Shown: piece by piece, positions 18,341 to 27,645 of the stretch | How the letters are laid out: every line of letters starts with the position of its first letter | Position numbering within the stretch: the first letter of the stretch is position 1 | NCBI GenBank assembly: GCA_002375205.1 | Contig: DFLL01000033.1 | Span: 1-45,439, forward strand | Origin: Caryophanales bacterium UBA3620 | Lineage (GTDB): Bacteria; Bacillota_I; Bacilli_A; RF39; UBA660 | Reading direction: 5' to 3' | DNA length: 45,439 nucleotides | Program-made: the position numbers and the translations under genes | The notes under the pieces: model-generated | The model's database searches: none | Seen by the model: the letters and a program-made list of their open reading frames with translations, nothing else | Told to the model about the DNA's origin: nothing

Positions 18341-21300
18341 ATTATTTAGCTATAATATTTTTCATATTAACATTAATACTTAGTATAATAGCCTTCAAAG
18401 TAAAAGGATTGCTTATTCTTATTATTACAATTCCACTACTAATTATGTACTCCAAAATAAATATAATTAAAAAAGAAAAAAATGTACCTGATAACAACTT
18501 ATCAGAAGGAAAGGAAGTTGAAGTTGTGAGTTCTAGAAAGAGAAAAAGGAAAATTAACATTAGTAAAATATTCGATACTATAAAAGAAAAAATATCGAAT
18601 ATTAAAATCAATCCAATTAGACTAAATAAAAAAGAAAAGATTAAAGAAGAAAAAAACAGTAGAAATAAAAAAATATCAAAGAAAAGAAATGTTAGAAAAA
18701 CAAGCGAAGTAAAAAGAAAATTCGATTTTAAAAATAAAACAATCTTTAGAAAAATATTAACAGTAATGCTTGGTCTTAGCATTTTTGGAGTTGCTTCAAT
18801 ATTGTTATTATTTATTTATATCGTTATATCATGTGGTAATTTTAATCCAGAAGCATTTAAAAATCAAGAACAAACAGTTATTTACGATAAAGATGGCGGA
18901 ATAATTGCAACTTTAGGAGATCAAAAAAGAGAAGAAGTTGATTATGATGAATTACCTGAAGTTCTAATAGATGCCATAATAGCTACCGAAGATTCAAGAT
19001 TCTTTCAGCACAATGGTGTAGATACAGCAAGATTTTTAAAAGCAACAGCTCTTCAATTAATAGGTCGTGATGAAGCTGGTGGAGCTTCTACCATAACAAT
19101 GCAAACCGTAAAAAATAATTTAACAAAAAAAGATAACAAAGAAGGAAGAATTGAAAAACTAATTCGTAAATTTAAAGATGTATACCTATCAGTATTTTTC
19201 ATGGAAAAAAGATATTCTAAAGAAGAAATACTACAAATGTACGTTAATGATAGTGGTTTAGGTGGAATGATTTATGGTGTTGGTGAAGCATCAAAATACT
19301 ATTTTGGAAAAACCGTATCAGAATTAAGTTTACCAGAAGCTTCCCTACTCGCAGGAATGTATCAAGCACCAAGCAGATATAACCCATATACAAATCCTGA
19401 AGCTGCTGCTAAAAGAAGAAGTATTGTCTTAAAACTAATGAAATTACATGGATATATCACTGAAGAGGAAAGACAAATGGCTGAAGCTGTTCCTATAGAA
19501 AGCATGCTAGTTGGAACTGGATCCAAAGCTGATTATCAAGGATATATTGATACAGTAATTGAAGAAGTAGAAAGTAAAACTGGAAACAATCCAACTAAGG
19601 TTTCCATGAAAATCTATACCGCAATGGATAGAGAAGTACAAGATGGAATTAATAAAGTATTAAATGGTGAAGCATACACCAGATGGGTAGATGATGTTGT
19701 ACAAGCTGGTATTGCTGTTACTAACGTAAATGATGGAACAATAATAGCAATAGGAGCAGGCAGAAATAGACAAGCCGGAGACTGGAACTATGCAACGCAG
19801 TCACACAGACAACCAGGAAGTACAGCAAAACCATTATTCGATTATGGCCCAGGATTTGAATATAACAATTTTTCTACTTATACCCTATTCAATGATGAAC
19901 CATGGGCATATACTAATGGTCCATCCGTAAACAACTGGGATAATAAATATCAAGGATTAATAACATTAAAACAAGCCGTTGGTGTGTCAAGAAACGTACC
20001 AGCATTAAAAGCTTTTCAACAAGTAGATAAAAAAAATATAGCAAACTTTGTAAATGGTCTAGGACTAGATATAGCATATAGTACAAGTTCTGCTAATTAC
20101 AAAAAATATGATAATGGAGCAGATAATCTACTTAATGAAGCCTATGCAATAGGTGGTATGAGTTATGGCGTAACACCACTAGAGATGGCTGAAGCCTATG
20201 CTTGCTTTGCAAATGGTGGATATCATATTGAAACACATGCAGTAACAAAAATAGAATACCGTTCTACTGGGGAAGTAGTAGAATTTAATGAGGATAAAGA
20301 AAAAGTAATGTCAGAAGCCACTGCATACTTAATGAATAACACATTAAAAACCGCTGTCGATAATCCATATTATTTTGATGGTGGAGCAAAAATAAATGGA
20401 ATGTCAATGGCTGCTAAAACAGGAACATCTAATTTAGATGAAGCAACAAAAAAAGCAAAAGGACTACCATCTAATGCCATAAATGATCTTTGGACTGTTG
20501 CATATTCTCCAGAGCATGCCATAGCTCTTTGGTACGGATACACCAAAATAGATAGTGAACATTATTTAGGAGATGTATCATACATAAAAGATGATGTAAT
20601 GCGAGCAGTAATGAAATATTTTCCTCGAACAACAAAAACATGGGAAGTACCATCATCAGTAGTAGCAGTAACTGTGGAAAAAGATACTTGGCCAGCCATG
20701 CTTCCAAGTGCATATACACCAACTGACATGAAAATAACAGAATATTTCAAGAAAGGAACTCAACCTACCGAAATATCTCCAAGATATGACAAACTAGACG
20801 ATGTAACAAATTTAAAAACAACAAAAACAACTAATGGCTATGAACTAACATGGAATTGGAAAGTACCAAATGTATTAGATAATTCATATCTATCAAAATA
20901 CTTTTCAAATTCTGTTTATGGTAACCAATCATCATTTTATCTAGATAATCGTCTATCATATAATAAAAATGTTCTAGGTGGTAACGGATTTGGTATATAT
21001 GAAAAAGATTCTAATGGCAATCTAAAAAACATTGCCTTTGTAACAGATACAAAATATACATATAAGCCTTCAAAATCAGGTAACATTACATTAGTAGTAA
21101 AAGCCGAATATGGAACTTTTAAAGATAATGCCTCAAATGGTATTGAAACAAAAATAACAATTAACAATGCTGAAAATCAAGATAACAGTGGATTATTAAT
21201 ATCATTATCGGGAAATAAATCAGTAACAATAGATAAAACAAAAAACGAAAAATATGTTGACAGTGGTATAACAATCAAATATGAAGGAAAAGATATAACT

Positions 21301-21516
21301 AACGATAGCGAAATTGCTTACATAATAAATAACAAAACATACGATACAAAACAAGCATTAGAAGCAGCAGTTAATAGTTTAACCCCTGGATCATATTCCT
21401 TAAAATATCGTGTAAGTTACAAAGGAAAAGACATGCAAAAAGAAATAACCACTACTAGCCTACCAAGAACAATAATAATTAAAGATAATAATGAAAACAA
21501 TGAGGAAACACAATAG
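18337..21516 (+). CDS. Class A penicillin-binding protein (PBP1A-like) with N-terminal membrane extension
   Basis: Bifunctional peptidoglycan synthase. Glycosyltransferase (GT51) motifs: ATEDSRFFQHNGVD, GASTITMQTVKNN, KEEILQMYVND, EASLLAGMYQAPSRYNP. Transpeptidase motifs: STAK (GSTAKPLFDY), SRN (VGVSRNVPALK) and KTG (AAKTGTSN). 1059 residues, long for the family. Two extra features explain this: residues 1-45 form two hydrophobic segments followed by a very basic region to about 135 before the usual membrane anchor (about 145-170), and the C-terminus carries fibronectin/Ig-like beta domains ending in YVDSGITIKYEGKD-type sequence. Coupled to recU by a 4-nt overlap. Confidence 0.95.
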   Translation: MNYLAIIFFILTLILSIIAFKVKGLLILIITIPLLIMYSKINIIKKEKNVPDNNLSEGKEVEVVSSRKRKRKINISKIFDTIKEKISNIKINPIRLNKKEKIKEEKNSRNKKISKKRNVRKTSEVKRKFDFKNKTIFRKILTVMLGLSIFGVASILLLFIYIVISCGNFNPEAFKNQEQTVIYDKDGGIIATLGDQKREEVDYDELPEVLIDAIIATEDSRFFQHNGVDTARFLKATALQLIGRDEAGGASTITMQTVKNNLTKKDNKEGRIEKLIRKFKDVYLSVFFMEKRYSKEEILQMYVNDSGLGGMIYGVGEASKYYFGKTVSELSLPEASLLAGMYQAPSRYNPYTNPEAAAKRRSIVLKLMKLHGYITEEERQMAEAVPIESMLVGTGSKADYQGYIDTVIEEVESKTGNNPTKVSMKIYTAMDREVQDGINKVLNGEAYTRWVDDVVQAGIAVTNVNDGTIIAIGAGRNRQAGDWNYATQSHRQPGSTAKPLFDYGPGFEYNNFSTYTLFNDEPWAYTNGPSVNNWDNKYQGLITLKQAVGVSRNVPALKAFQQVDKKNIANFVNGLGLDIAYSTSSANYKKYDNGADNLLNEAYAIGGMSYGVTPLEMAEAYACFANGGYHIETHAVTKIEYRSTGEVVEFNEDKEKVMSEATAYLMNNTLKTAVDNPYYFDGGAKINGMSMAAKTGTSNLDEATKKAKGLPSNAINDLWTVAYSPEHAIALWYGYTKIDSEHYLGDVSYIKDDVMRAVMKYFPRTTKTWEVPSSVVAVTVEKDTWPAMLPSAYTPTDMKITEYFKKGTQPTEISPRYDKLDDVTNLKTTKTTNGYELTWNWKVPNVLDNSYLSKYFSNSVYGNQSSFYLDNRLSYNKNVLGGNGFGIYEKDSNGNLKNIAFVTDTKYTYKPSKSGNITLVVKAEYGTFKDNASNGIETKITINNAENQDNSGLLISLSGNKSVTIDKTKNEKYVDSGITIKYEGKDITNDSEIAYIINNKTYDTKQALEAAVNSLTPGSYSLKYRVSYKGKDMQKEITTTSLPRTIIIKDNNENNEETQ

Positions 21517-21525
21517 TTTCCTCAT
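21499..21525. terminator. Bidirectional terminator between the PBP gene and murF
   Basis: AATGAGGAAAC, 6-nt loop, GTTTCCTCATT: an 11-bp perfect stem with T-rich sequence on both sides. The PBP stop codon overlaps the loop. It serves the convergent genes. Confidence 0.85.
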
Positions 21526-21529
21526 TTTA

Positions 21530-22867
21530 TTATACTAAATAATTAACAACATTTTTTAAATTAATACCATGACTACCCTTTATTAAAACAATATCTCCTT
21601 CTCTTAATAAAGAATCTAAATAATTATATGAATCACTTTCTTTATCAAAATGCTTAACATTATAATAACCATTATCATTTAAATACTCATCACTATACTT
21701 AGTATCATTACCAACCGTAACAATATAATCCAAATCACTATCTAATAATACTTTACCTATTTCTCTATGAATATCCATACTATATTCACCAAGTTCTAAG
21801 ACATCGCCAATAATAGCTATCCTTCTCCCCTTTTCTTTCTTTAATATTTCTAAAGAACTCTTAATCGAATCTAAAGAAGCATTATAAGTATCATCTATTA
21901 AAATAGCTCCACATTTAGCTTTCTTATATTCCAGTCTATTACCAGTAAGTTCTAAATTCTTAATACCATTCTTAATCTTATCAATTTCCACATTACAAAG
22001 CATACCAACTACATATCCCATTAAACTATTATATATAAAAGCCCTATTCCCAATCGGAGACTCAAACTCTTCTTCATTAATCTTAAATTTATTACCATTA
22101 ATATCATAAGCCATATAATCGCTTGTTTTATCAATACCAATAGTAATAACATCATTAAGACTCTTAATATAATCAATATTATCAAATACCATATCATTAT
22201 CCATATTAACAATAAGTGGACCAGATAAACCCTCTACTATTTCCAATTTAGCTTTCATAATATTCTCTCTCGAACCCAAATTACCAATATGAGCAGTACC
22301 AATATTCGTAATAACCCCAATAGTAGGTTTAGCAATATTAGTTAAAAAAGATATCTCTCCAAGATTATTCATTCCCATCTCAAGTATCATAACCTCTTCA
22401 TCTTTAAGTCTAAGAATCGTAAAAGGAAGACCAATATGATTATTATTATTACCTTCCGTCTTTAATACCTTATATTTTTCTTTTAATACCGAATATATCA
22501 TATCTTTCGTAGAAGTTTTCCCTACACTACCAGTAACACCTATTACAGGTATATTATAAAGACTTCTCTTATATCTAGCTAAATTCTGTATACATTTTAA
22601 AGAATTATTAACCTTAACAATAAATCTATCCTTATATTTACTAGGAATATCCCCTTCAATATTATCAAGAATACACCCCATAGCTCCCTTTTCTAAAGCA
22701 TCTAAATAAAACTTATTACCATCAAAGTTATCACCTTTAATACCAACATAAATATCCCCTTCTTTAATTGTTCTCGTATCTTTAGAAAAATCACCTAATA
22801 CCAAAGAAGAATCCCCTTGTACTAATACACCATTTCCTTCTCTAATAATATCACTTACATATAACAT
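21530..22867 (-). CDS. murF: UDP-MurNAc-tripeptide--D-Ala-D-Ala ligase MurF
   Basis: ATP-dependent ligase that adds D-Ala-D-Ala to the UDP-MurNAc peptide, the last cytoplasmic step of peptidoglycan precursor synthesis. 445 residues with the Mur domain order: N-terminal UDP-binding (VGIKGDNFDGNKF), ATP-binding P-loop GVTGSVGKTSTKDMI, LEMGMNNLGEI and NNHIGLP, then the C-terminal domain with LIDDTYNASLDS and IGDVLELGEYS. AGGAGG precedes the ATG. It is the last gene of a long minus-strand run of small accessory genes, 10 nt behind the NTF2-like gene. Confidence 0.96.
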   Translation of the reverse strand: MLYVSDIIREGNGVLVQGDSSLVLGDFSKDTRTIKEGDIYVGIKGDNFDGNKFYLDALEKGAMGCILDNIEGDIPSKYKDRFIVKVNNSLKCIQNLARYKRSLYNIPVIGVTGSVGKTSTKDMIYSVLKEKYKVLKTEGNNNNHIGLPFTILRLKDEEVMILEMGMNNLGEISFLTNIAKPTIGVITNIGTAHIGNLGSRENIMKAKLEIVEGLSGPLIVNMDNDMVFDNIDYIKSLNDVITIGIDKTSDYMAYDINGNKFKINEEEFESPIGNRAFIYNSLMGYVVGMLCNVEIDKIKNGIKNLELTGNRLEYKKAKCGAILIDDTYNASLDSIKSSLEILKKEKGRRIAIIGDVLELGEYSMDIHREIGKVLLDSDLDYIVTVGNDTKYSDEYLNDNGYYNVKHFDKESDSYNYLDSLLREGDIVLIKGSHGINLKNVVNYLV

Positions 22868-22876
22868 AATAACCTC

Positions 22877-23227
22877 CTATTGGCAATTTAACATTTCCCA
22901 ACTTTTAAAATATATACACTCTAAATTATCATTAAACTTAATCTCATAAATACCATCATAATACTCGTCATTTTGTTTCAATACCCAATTAGCAATAACA
23001 GTATATCCATCAATTGCTAATAAATTAATCTCAATACTATGTATATCTTCATCTTTAACATGTTTCCATTCTTCTTTAATTTCATCAATATTAGTATAAG
23101 GTTTCATAAAAGGAGTTTCTTGATAAAAAGTAGTATTTTCAAATAAAGAAATAGCTTTATCAATATCCTTATTTAACCAAGACTCTTTTAAATTATTCAA
23201 CCATTTTTCTGCAAAATATTTATTCAT
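22877..23227 (-). CDS. NTF2/SnoaL-like protein
   Basis: A 116-residue single-domain protein with the pattern of the NTF2/SnoaL fold: N-terminal helices WLNNLKESWLNKDIDKAISLF, then FYQETPF, INLLAIDGYTVIANWVL and YDGIYEIKFNDNLECIYFKSW. Such proteins are small isomerases, hydrolases or binding proteins; the substrate cannot be told here. It overlaps the end of the SDR gene by 4 nt, so the two are translationally coupled and may act together. Confidence 0.75.
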   Translation of the reverse strand: MNKYFAEKWLNNLKESWLNKDIDKAISLFENTTFYQETPFMKPYTNIDEIKEEWKHVKDEDIHSIEINLLAIDGYTVIANWVLKQNDEYYDGIYEIKFNDNLECIYFKSWEMLNCQ

Positions 23228-23949
23228 AATCTACCACCATTAATCCAAATATTTTCTCCAGTAATAAAGCTTGCATCATCAGATAACAAAAATAAACATA
23301 GTTTAGCAGTATCTTCTGTAGTAGCAAACCTTCCAAGGGGAGTTTCCTTTAATTTTTGATCTATTTCATCTTGTTTCCATCCCTTTAATGATAGTGGAGT
23401 TGGAGTAAAAGCAGGACATATACAATTTGCTCTAATTTTTTTATCAGCAAATTCAAGTGCAGTTGCTTTTGTAAAATTAATTATACCAGCAGCGGCAGCA
23501 CAATATGCAGGAGACTCTGTGCAAGGAACAATACCCAAATGAGAAGAAATATTTACAATAGACCCATTATCATTCATATTTTCATACGCATGTTTTGTAC
23601 AAATAACCTTTCCAAGTAAATTAACATCTAAAACTTTCTTAAAATCTTCAATACTAAAATCCTTAATAAAATTATCAATAAACATCCCAGCATTATTTAC
23701 TAAGTAATCAATTTTACCAAATTTATCACTAATAATATTAAACATATTAATAACATCATCTTCATTACTGACATCGCATTTAACTATTAATAAATTATTA
23801 TTATTAAATTGATCTTCAGTTTCCTTTGCCAAAGAATCATTACAATGATAACAAGTTATTACTTTACAACCTTTTTCCAATAATTCTTTTACAATTTCTT
23901 TTCCTATACCACTAGTTCCTCCTGTTACTAATGCCACTTTACCATTCAT
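23224..23949 (-). CDS. Short-chain dehydrogenase/reductase lacking the catalytic Lys
   Basis: A 241-residue classical SDR of FabG type: cofactor motif TGGTSGIGKE at the N-terminus, NNAG (YLVNNAGMF), catalytic Ser region VNISSHLG, and C-terminal FLLSDDASFITGENIWINGG. The active-site motif YxxxK reads YCAAA: the DNA (TAT TGT GCT GCC GCT) puts Ala where the catalytic Lys should be, so normal SDR chemistry is doubtful. All other positions look intact, arguing against a decayed gene. It could be a non-catalytic or altered enzyme, or hold a sequence error. It shares an operon with the NTF2-like gene (4-nt overlap). Confidence 0.88.
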   Translation of the reverse strand: MNGKVALVTGGTSGIGKEIVKELLEKGCKVITCYHCNDSLAKETEDQFNNNNLLIVKCDVSNEDDVINMFNIISDKFGKIDYLVNNAGMFIDNFIKDFSIEDFKKVLDVNLLGKVICTKHAYENMNDNGSIVNISSHLGIVPCTESPAYCAAAAGIINFTKATALEFADKKIRANCICPAFTPTPLSLKGWKQDEIDQKLKETPLGRFATTEDTAKLCLFLLSDDASFITGENIWINGGRL

Positions 23950-23977
23950 ATTACAATTCTCCTTTCATTTTGTTTAT

Positions 23978-24232
23978 CTAGTCAAAATAATCTTCATCTA
24001 GTAATGGAATAATATCAATAGCAGGTTCTTCATAAGGATGCGCTTGTCGTAATTTTAATATAACATTTTTTACTTTATTTACATCACAAACAACTTCCAG
24101 TTTTTCTTCTTCTACAAATTCTTTTTTATTACTTTCTTCAATGTATGGAATTGCATCATCATTAGACATAAAAATTCCAATACATTTTGTAGACATTGAA
24201 CACTTAGTATAATTACCAATAATACCTGTACC
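23978..24232 (-). pseudogene. 5'-truncated YqfO/NIF3-like (CutA-fold) gene
   Basis: The frame encodes IIGNYTKCS at its start and AHPYEEPAIDIIPL near its end, the signatures of the small stand-alone YqfO/NIF3-like domain (usually about 100 residues). The first 25-30 residues are missing: in the same frame the sequence begins directly after the stop codon of the MBL gene. The only internal ATG (24196) has no ribosome site and would give a 72-residue product that starts after the IGNY motif. I read it as a truncated remnant created by a deletion or insertion at this junction; a short functional product is possible but less likely. Confidence 0.65.
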
Positions 24233-25036
24233 TTATTTAATATCAATAACCTCTAAATCATCAGGTACAATTACATTACCATTAAAAAATTCTTTAGTTT
24301 CCTTAGTATATAACTCTTTTCTTCTATCACCATGTGATTCTTCAGTATGATATAAAATCAAATTTTTAATATTTAAATCATTCATAACTTCACTAACACT
24401 CTTAGTTGTTGAATGATGCTTTTCATAAGCATGAAAAATATTTTCTTCAGAATCCAAACAAAATGCCTCATGCATAACATAATCAAAACTTCTTACTCTA
24501 TCATACATAATAGGATTTAAAGTTTCATCTCCAAGAAATGCTAACTTTTTATCATTTAATATACATTCAAAACCAAATTGTTTTGTACCTTTAGCCTTAA
24601 TATCAAAGAAAGAATAATCAATTCCATTAATATTATATTTATCTCCATCACTTAATATTTTAAAATCTACAATACTATATATTGCATTCATAAGTTTTTC
24701 AGGAAGTATATACTTAGAAACTTCTTTAATTGCTTCATATACTACATCATTACAATAAATATTAATTTTATCTTTTATAGCACCAGACATAACCAATCTG
24801 CTCATCCTTTTAAATAGCCAAAAGATACCTAATATATGATCAGTATGACTATGAGATATAAAAATATTATGAATCTCTTTAAAGTCTATTCCTACTTCAT
24901 TAAGCCTCTTTATTATTTCAATACTACCACCAGTATCAACTAAAAAATAACCATTATCATTTTGAATAACAAAACAAGTATTATATAAATTAATAGTTCC
25001 TCCATTGCCTGTTCCAAGCATTATTATCTTATCCAT
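24233..25036 (-). CDS. MBL-fold metallohydrolase, RNase Z-like
   Basis: A 267-residue metallo-beta-lactamase-fold protein with the metal site motif SHSHTDHILG (HxHxDH), further ligands in FLGDETLN and a C-terminal His in LILYHTEESHGDRR. The start MLGTGNGG and strand order resemble RNase Z/arylsulfatase-type hydrolases, but the tRNA-exosite arm is not evident, so a general hydrolase is the safer call. Likely binds two zinc ions. It sits in the accessory operon directly before the truncated YqfO-like gene. Confidence 0.85.
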   Translation of the reverse strand: MDKIIMLGTGNGGTINLYNTCFVIQNDNGYFLVDTGGSIEIIKRLNEVGIDFKEIHNIFISHSHTDHILGIFWLFKRMSRLVMSGAIKDKINIYCNDVVYEAIKEVSKYILPEKLMNAIYSIVDFKILSDGDKYNINGIDYSFFDIKAKGTKQFGFECILNDKKLAFLGDETLNPIMYDRVRSFDYVMHEAFCLDSEENIFHAYEKHHSTTKSVSEVMNDLNIKNLILYHTEESHGDRRKELYTKETKEFFNGNVIVPDDLEVIDIK

Positions 25037-25062
25037 TTTCTTCCTCCATATCTATTTTTTAA

Positions 25063-25626
25063 CTAATGTAAATATTTTCTTTTTGTTATATCTTTTTCCA
25101 TAACCATAGATGGAGCACCATCATTTGTATTAGGATTAACATAATTTGTCTCTAAATACCCCATATGTTTATAAAACTCTATTGCTTTAGTATTTTGTTG
25201 TTTTACCCATAAATGAGATATTGTATAATTTAGTTCTCTAAGCCTATTCTCTGCAAAAGAAATAGCTAAGCTTCCTATACCCCTTCTCTGATATTCCTTT
25301 TTTATATGTAACGACTTAATTTCACCTATTCCATCAATATCATCACGATAATAATTATTACCATCTGTGTAACAGCTAATTGGTTTGCCAATTTTTAATA
25401 TACCAACAATAACCTCATCAATTGTCAATAAATAAAGCTCTGTCCCCCGATTAATTTCATTCAAAAAACCTTGCTTTAATTTTTCTACAGTATAATTATT
25501 ATCTAAATAATCACGTGAAATATATTTTTGATATGTATTATTTAATGACTCATGTAATATTAATGCCCAATCATCTGCATCTTTCTCACTAGCCTTTCTA
25601 ATTAATACATTTGATATTTGTACCAT
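25063..25626 (-). CDS. GNAT-family N-acetyltransferase
   Basis: A 187-residue acetyltransferase. N-terminal IRKASEKDADDWALIL, central strand GEIKSLHIKKEYQRRGIGSLAISFAENRL containing the acetyl-CoA loop (RRGIGS, from Q/RxxGxG/A), and HLWVKQQNTKAIEFYKHMGY, the usual motif B end. Substrate unknown; related to small-molecule or ribosomal-protein acetylases. Second of two GNAT genes in this operon, 26 nt upstream of the MBL gene start. Confidence 0.88.
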   Translation of the reverse strand: MVQISNVLIRKASEKDADDWALILHESLNNTYQKYISRDYLDNNYTVEKLKQGFLNEINRGTELYLLTIDEVIVGILKIGKPISCYTDGNNYYRDDIDGIGEIKSLHIKKEYQRRGIGSLAISFAENRLRELNYTISHLWVKQQNTKAIEFYKHMGYLETNYVNPNTNDGAPSMVMEKDITKRKYLH

Positions 25627-25647
25627 AAAATTTACTTATTCCTTCCA

Positions 25648-26202
25648 TTATAAATGTTTTATCAATTCATTAAACTCAGTATATCCAGATTCTGAATTTA
25701 AGTGTCCACCATCCTTTATAACTATCTGATTATTCGTAATAGTATCTGCAAACTCTTTTTCTTTTTCATATTTAACATAAGGATCATTTTCTGTGTAGTA
25801 GCAGACAATATCATCACAATAGTTCTTTATATCAGATAGATTATCTAAATACATACTACCATTTACAGTATCATATTCTTCATTAATACCAAAATAATTA
25901 TTAAATCCACATACAAATACTAACCTTTTAACCTTTACCTTATTTTCAATTAAAAATTTACAAATAAATACTGGAGCAATCGAATGACCATATATAATAG
26001 TATTCTCATTAATAATACCAGCAGCTAAATAACACTTTAATAAATTAGACCAATTGGTATAATTCTGATATCCAACACCTGTCGGAAAATCAGGAGTATA
26101 TACTTCTAATCCCCTATCCTCAATTTCTTTTCTTAAATATGGAAACCAATTAACAAAAGGGCTCCCAAAACTACCATGAACTAATAAATAATTGTTTTTC
26201 AT
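25648..26202 (-). CDS. RBBP9/YdeN-type alpha/beta hydrolase
   Basis: A 184-residue compact serine hydrolase. Oxyanion/N-terminal motif LVHGSFGSP, nucleophile elbow YGHSIAPVF (Ser in GHSxA), a candidate acid in YTENDPYV and the catalytic His in DGGHLNSESGY, in the order of the family. Small size and the GGHxNxxSG motif are typical of the RBBP9/YdeN group. Substrate unknown. It lies between the two GNAT genes with gaps of about 20 nt. Confidence 0.88.
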   Translation of the reverse strand: MKNNYLLVHGSFGSPFVNWFPYLRKEIEDRGLEVYTPDFPTGVGYQNYTNWSNLLKCYLAAGIINENTIIYGHSIAPVFICKFLIENKVKVKRLVFVCGFNNYFGINEEYDTVNGSMYLDNLSDIKNYCDDIVCYYTENDPYVKYEKEKEFADTITNNQIVIKDGGHLNSESGYTEFNELIKHL

Positions 26203-26219
26203 TTTCTTTTCCTCCTCTT

Positions 26220-26693
26220 TTATAAATCCAATTTATATAGTTTTTCTATTCTTGACTCTTCATTAAAAGTATCAATATCAGAAATATATTTCCATCCAAA
26301 TTTTTCATATAAACCCCTATGCTTTGTATATAAATATAATTCATTAAAATCCAATTTACTTTTAGCAATTTCCTTAATAGACTCTAAAAGAATTCTACCA
26401 TAACCTTTATTTCTATATTCTTCATCAATATATAAATTACATAACCAAGGATATATATCAGGTCTTACATTTAAGTCTTCTAATGTTAATTGAAACATAC
26501 CAATAATTTTATTATTAACAAATAATCCATATGTATAAGGAAGTCTATCTCTTTGCATACTATGTTTCATATAACATTTAATTCCATCATAACTATATCC
26601 ATTCTTTTTACCCCACCAATTATACATCCAATTTGACATAATATCTAATGTTTCATCATCTATATCAATAAGTTGTTTTACTTGAATATTCAT
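26220..26693 (-). CDS. GNAT-family N-acetyltransferase
   Basis: A 157-residue acetyltransferase: PWLCNLYIDEEYRNKGYGRILLESI carries the acetyl-CoA binding loop RNKGYG, followed by LYLYTKHRGLYEKFGWKYI. Its N-terminus MSNWMYNWWGKKNGYSYD resembles small-molecule GNATs near resistance or detoxification genes. Substrate cannot be deduced. Cotranscribed with the EamA transporter upstream (19-nt gap). Confidence 0.86.
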   Translation of the reverse strand: MNIQVKQLIDIDDETLDIMSNWMYNWWGKKNGYSYDGIKCYMKHSMQRDRLPYTYGLFVNNKIIGMFQLTLEDLNVRPDIYPWLCNLYIDEEYRNKGYGRILLESIKEIAKSKLDFNELYLYTKHRGLYEKFGWKYISDIDTFNEESRIEKLYKLDL

Positions 26694-26712
26694 ATGTATT
26701 TACTCCTATTTT

Positions 26713-27630
26713 TTAAATAAACATTATAATTAATCCTATTATACTTAATATAATTGAACTTACTTTTTGTATAACTACTTTTTTATCTAAATTCTCTTTA
26801 AAATATTTAGGTAATAATTTAATACCTATAACTCCTAATATAAATACAAATGCCCCTTGAAGACCATTTAATATACTTACTAAAGCCAAAGGAATAGTTA
26901 CATTTGCAAAATTAACTAAAAAGTTAGCTATTAAATTAATTACTTCATTAGTAAAATTCAAAGAAAAATATCTTTTACCATTATTCTTAATAGCGGTTAT
27001 AAAAGTAACTCTAAAACTCTTAATACTTATTAATATTAAACCTTGTATTAAGAATCCAATTTGAAGCCAAAAAGTACATGCATTATATGAACTATTTCTA
27101 ATACTAATATCAAATAAGAAAAAATATACTGCATAAGATAATGATGATAAAGCCATCAGAAGTAATGCTATCCATTTACTTTTATTATTCTTCTTTTCAA
27201 AATCAAATGATATAAGTACCGCTGATAAAATAATAATTAAGCCACCAATTATTTGTTGTAAAGTTAAATTTTCTTTAAAGAATATTAACCCTAATATATA
27301 ACTAAATACCGGTATCAATTGAAACATAACAACTACTATTGAAGCATCATTTTTTTCAAGGGCTTTAAAATAAAAATATGTTGCTAATATATAAATAAAT
27401 GATGATAATATTACACAAATAAAAGAAATACTACTTATACTTACAGATAATTTACTAATAATAAGCCATATTGGAGATAAACATAACCCAGCGATTAATG
27501 TTGAAAACACAAGTAATGTTTTCACACTACCAGCAGATTCATCAACACCACTTATCATAAACTTATCAATATGATTTGTTACACCCCATAAAAAAGATGC
27601 AAATATTGTTATAATTACTGCTAATGTCAT
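26713..27630 (-). CDS. EamA/DMT-family transporter
   Basis: A 305-residue integral membrane protein with about ten hydrophobic helices in two similar halves, the drug/metabolite transporter layout. The first half contains FLWGVTNHIDKF and FKALEKNDASIVVVMFQLIPVFSYILG, which matches the EamA motif; the second half ends NGLQGAFVFILGVIGIKLLPKYF. It probably exports or imports a small metabolite. The neighbours are the deaminase (upstream) and GNAT (downstream); no substrate is indicated. Confidence 0.88.
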   Translation of the reverse strand: MTLAVIITIFASFLWGVTNHIDKFMISGVDESAGSVKTLLVFSTLIAGLCLSPIWLIISKLSVSISSISFICVILSSFIYILATYFYFKALEKNDASIVVVMFQLIPVFSYILGLIFFKENLTLQQIIGGLIIILSAVLISFDFEKKNNKSKWIALLLMALSSLSYAVYFFLFDISIRNSSYNACTFWLQIGFLIQGLILISIKSFRVTFITAIKNNGKRYFSLNFTNEVINLIANFLVNFANVTIPLALVSILNGLQGAFVFILGVIGIKLLPKYFKENLDKKVVIQKVSSIILSIIGLIIMFI

Positions 27631-27645
27631 AAATCCTCCACTAAC

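Noticed and set aside
18342..18782. Minus-strand ORF opposite the PBP N-terminus
   Set aside because: Phe/Leu-rich shadow of the Lys-rich linker; no independent support.
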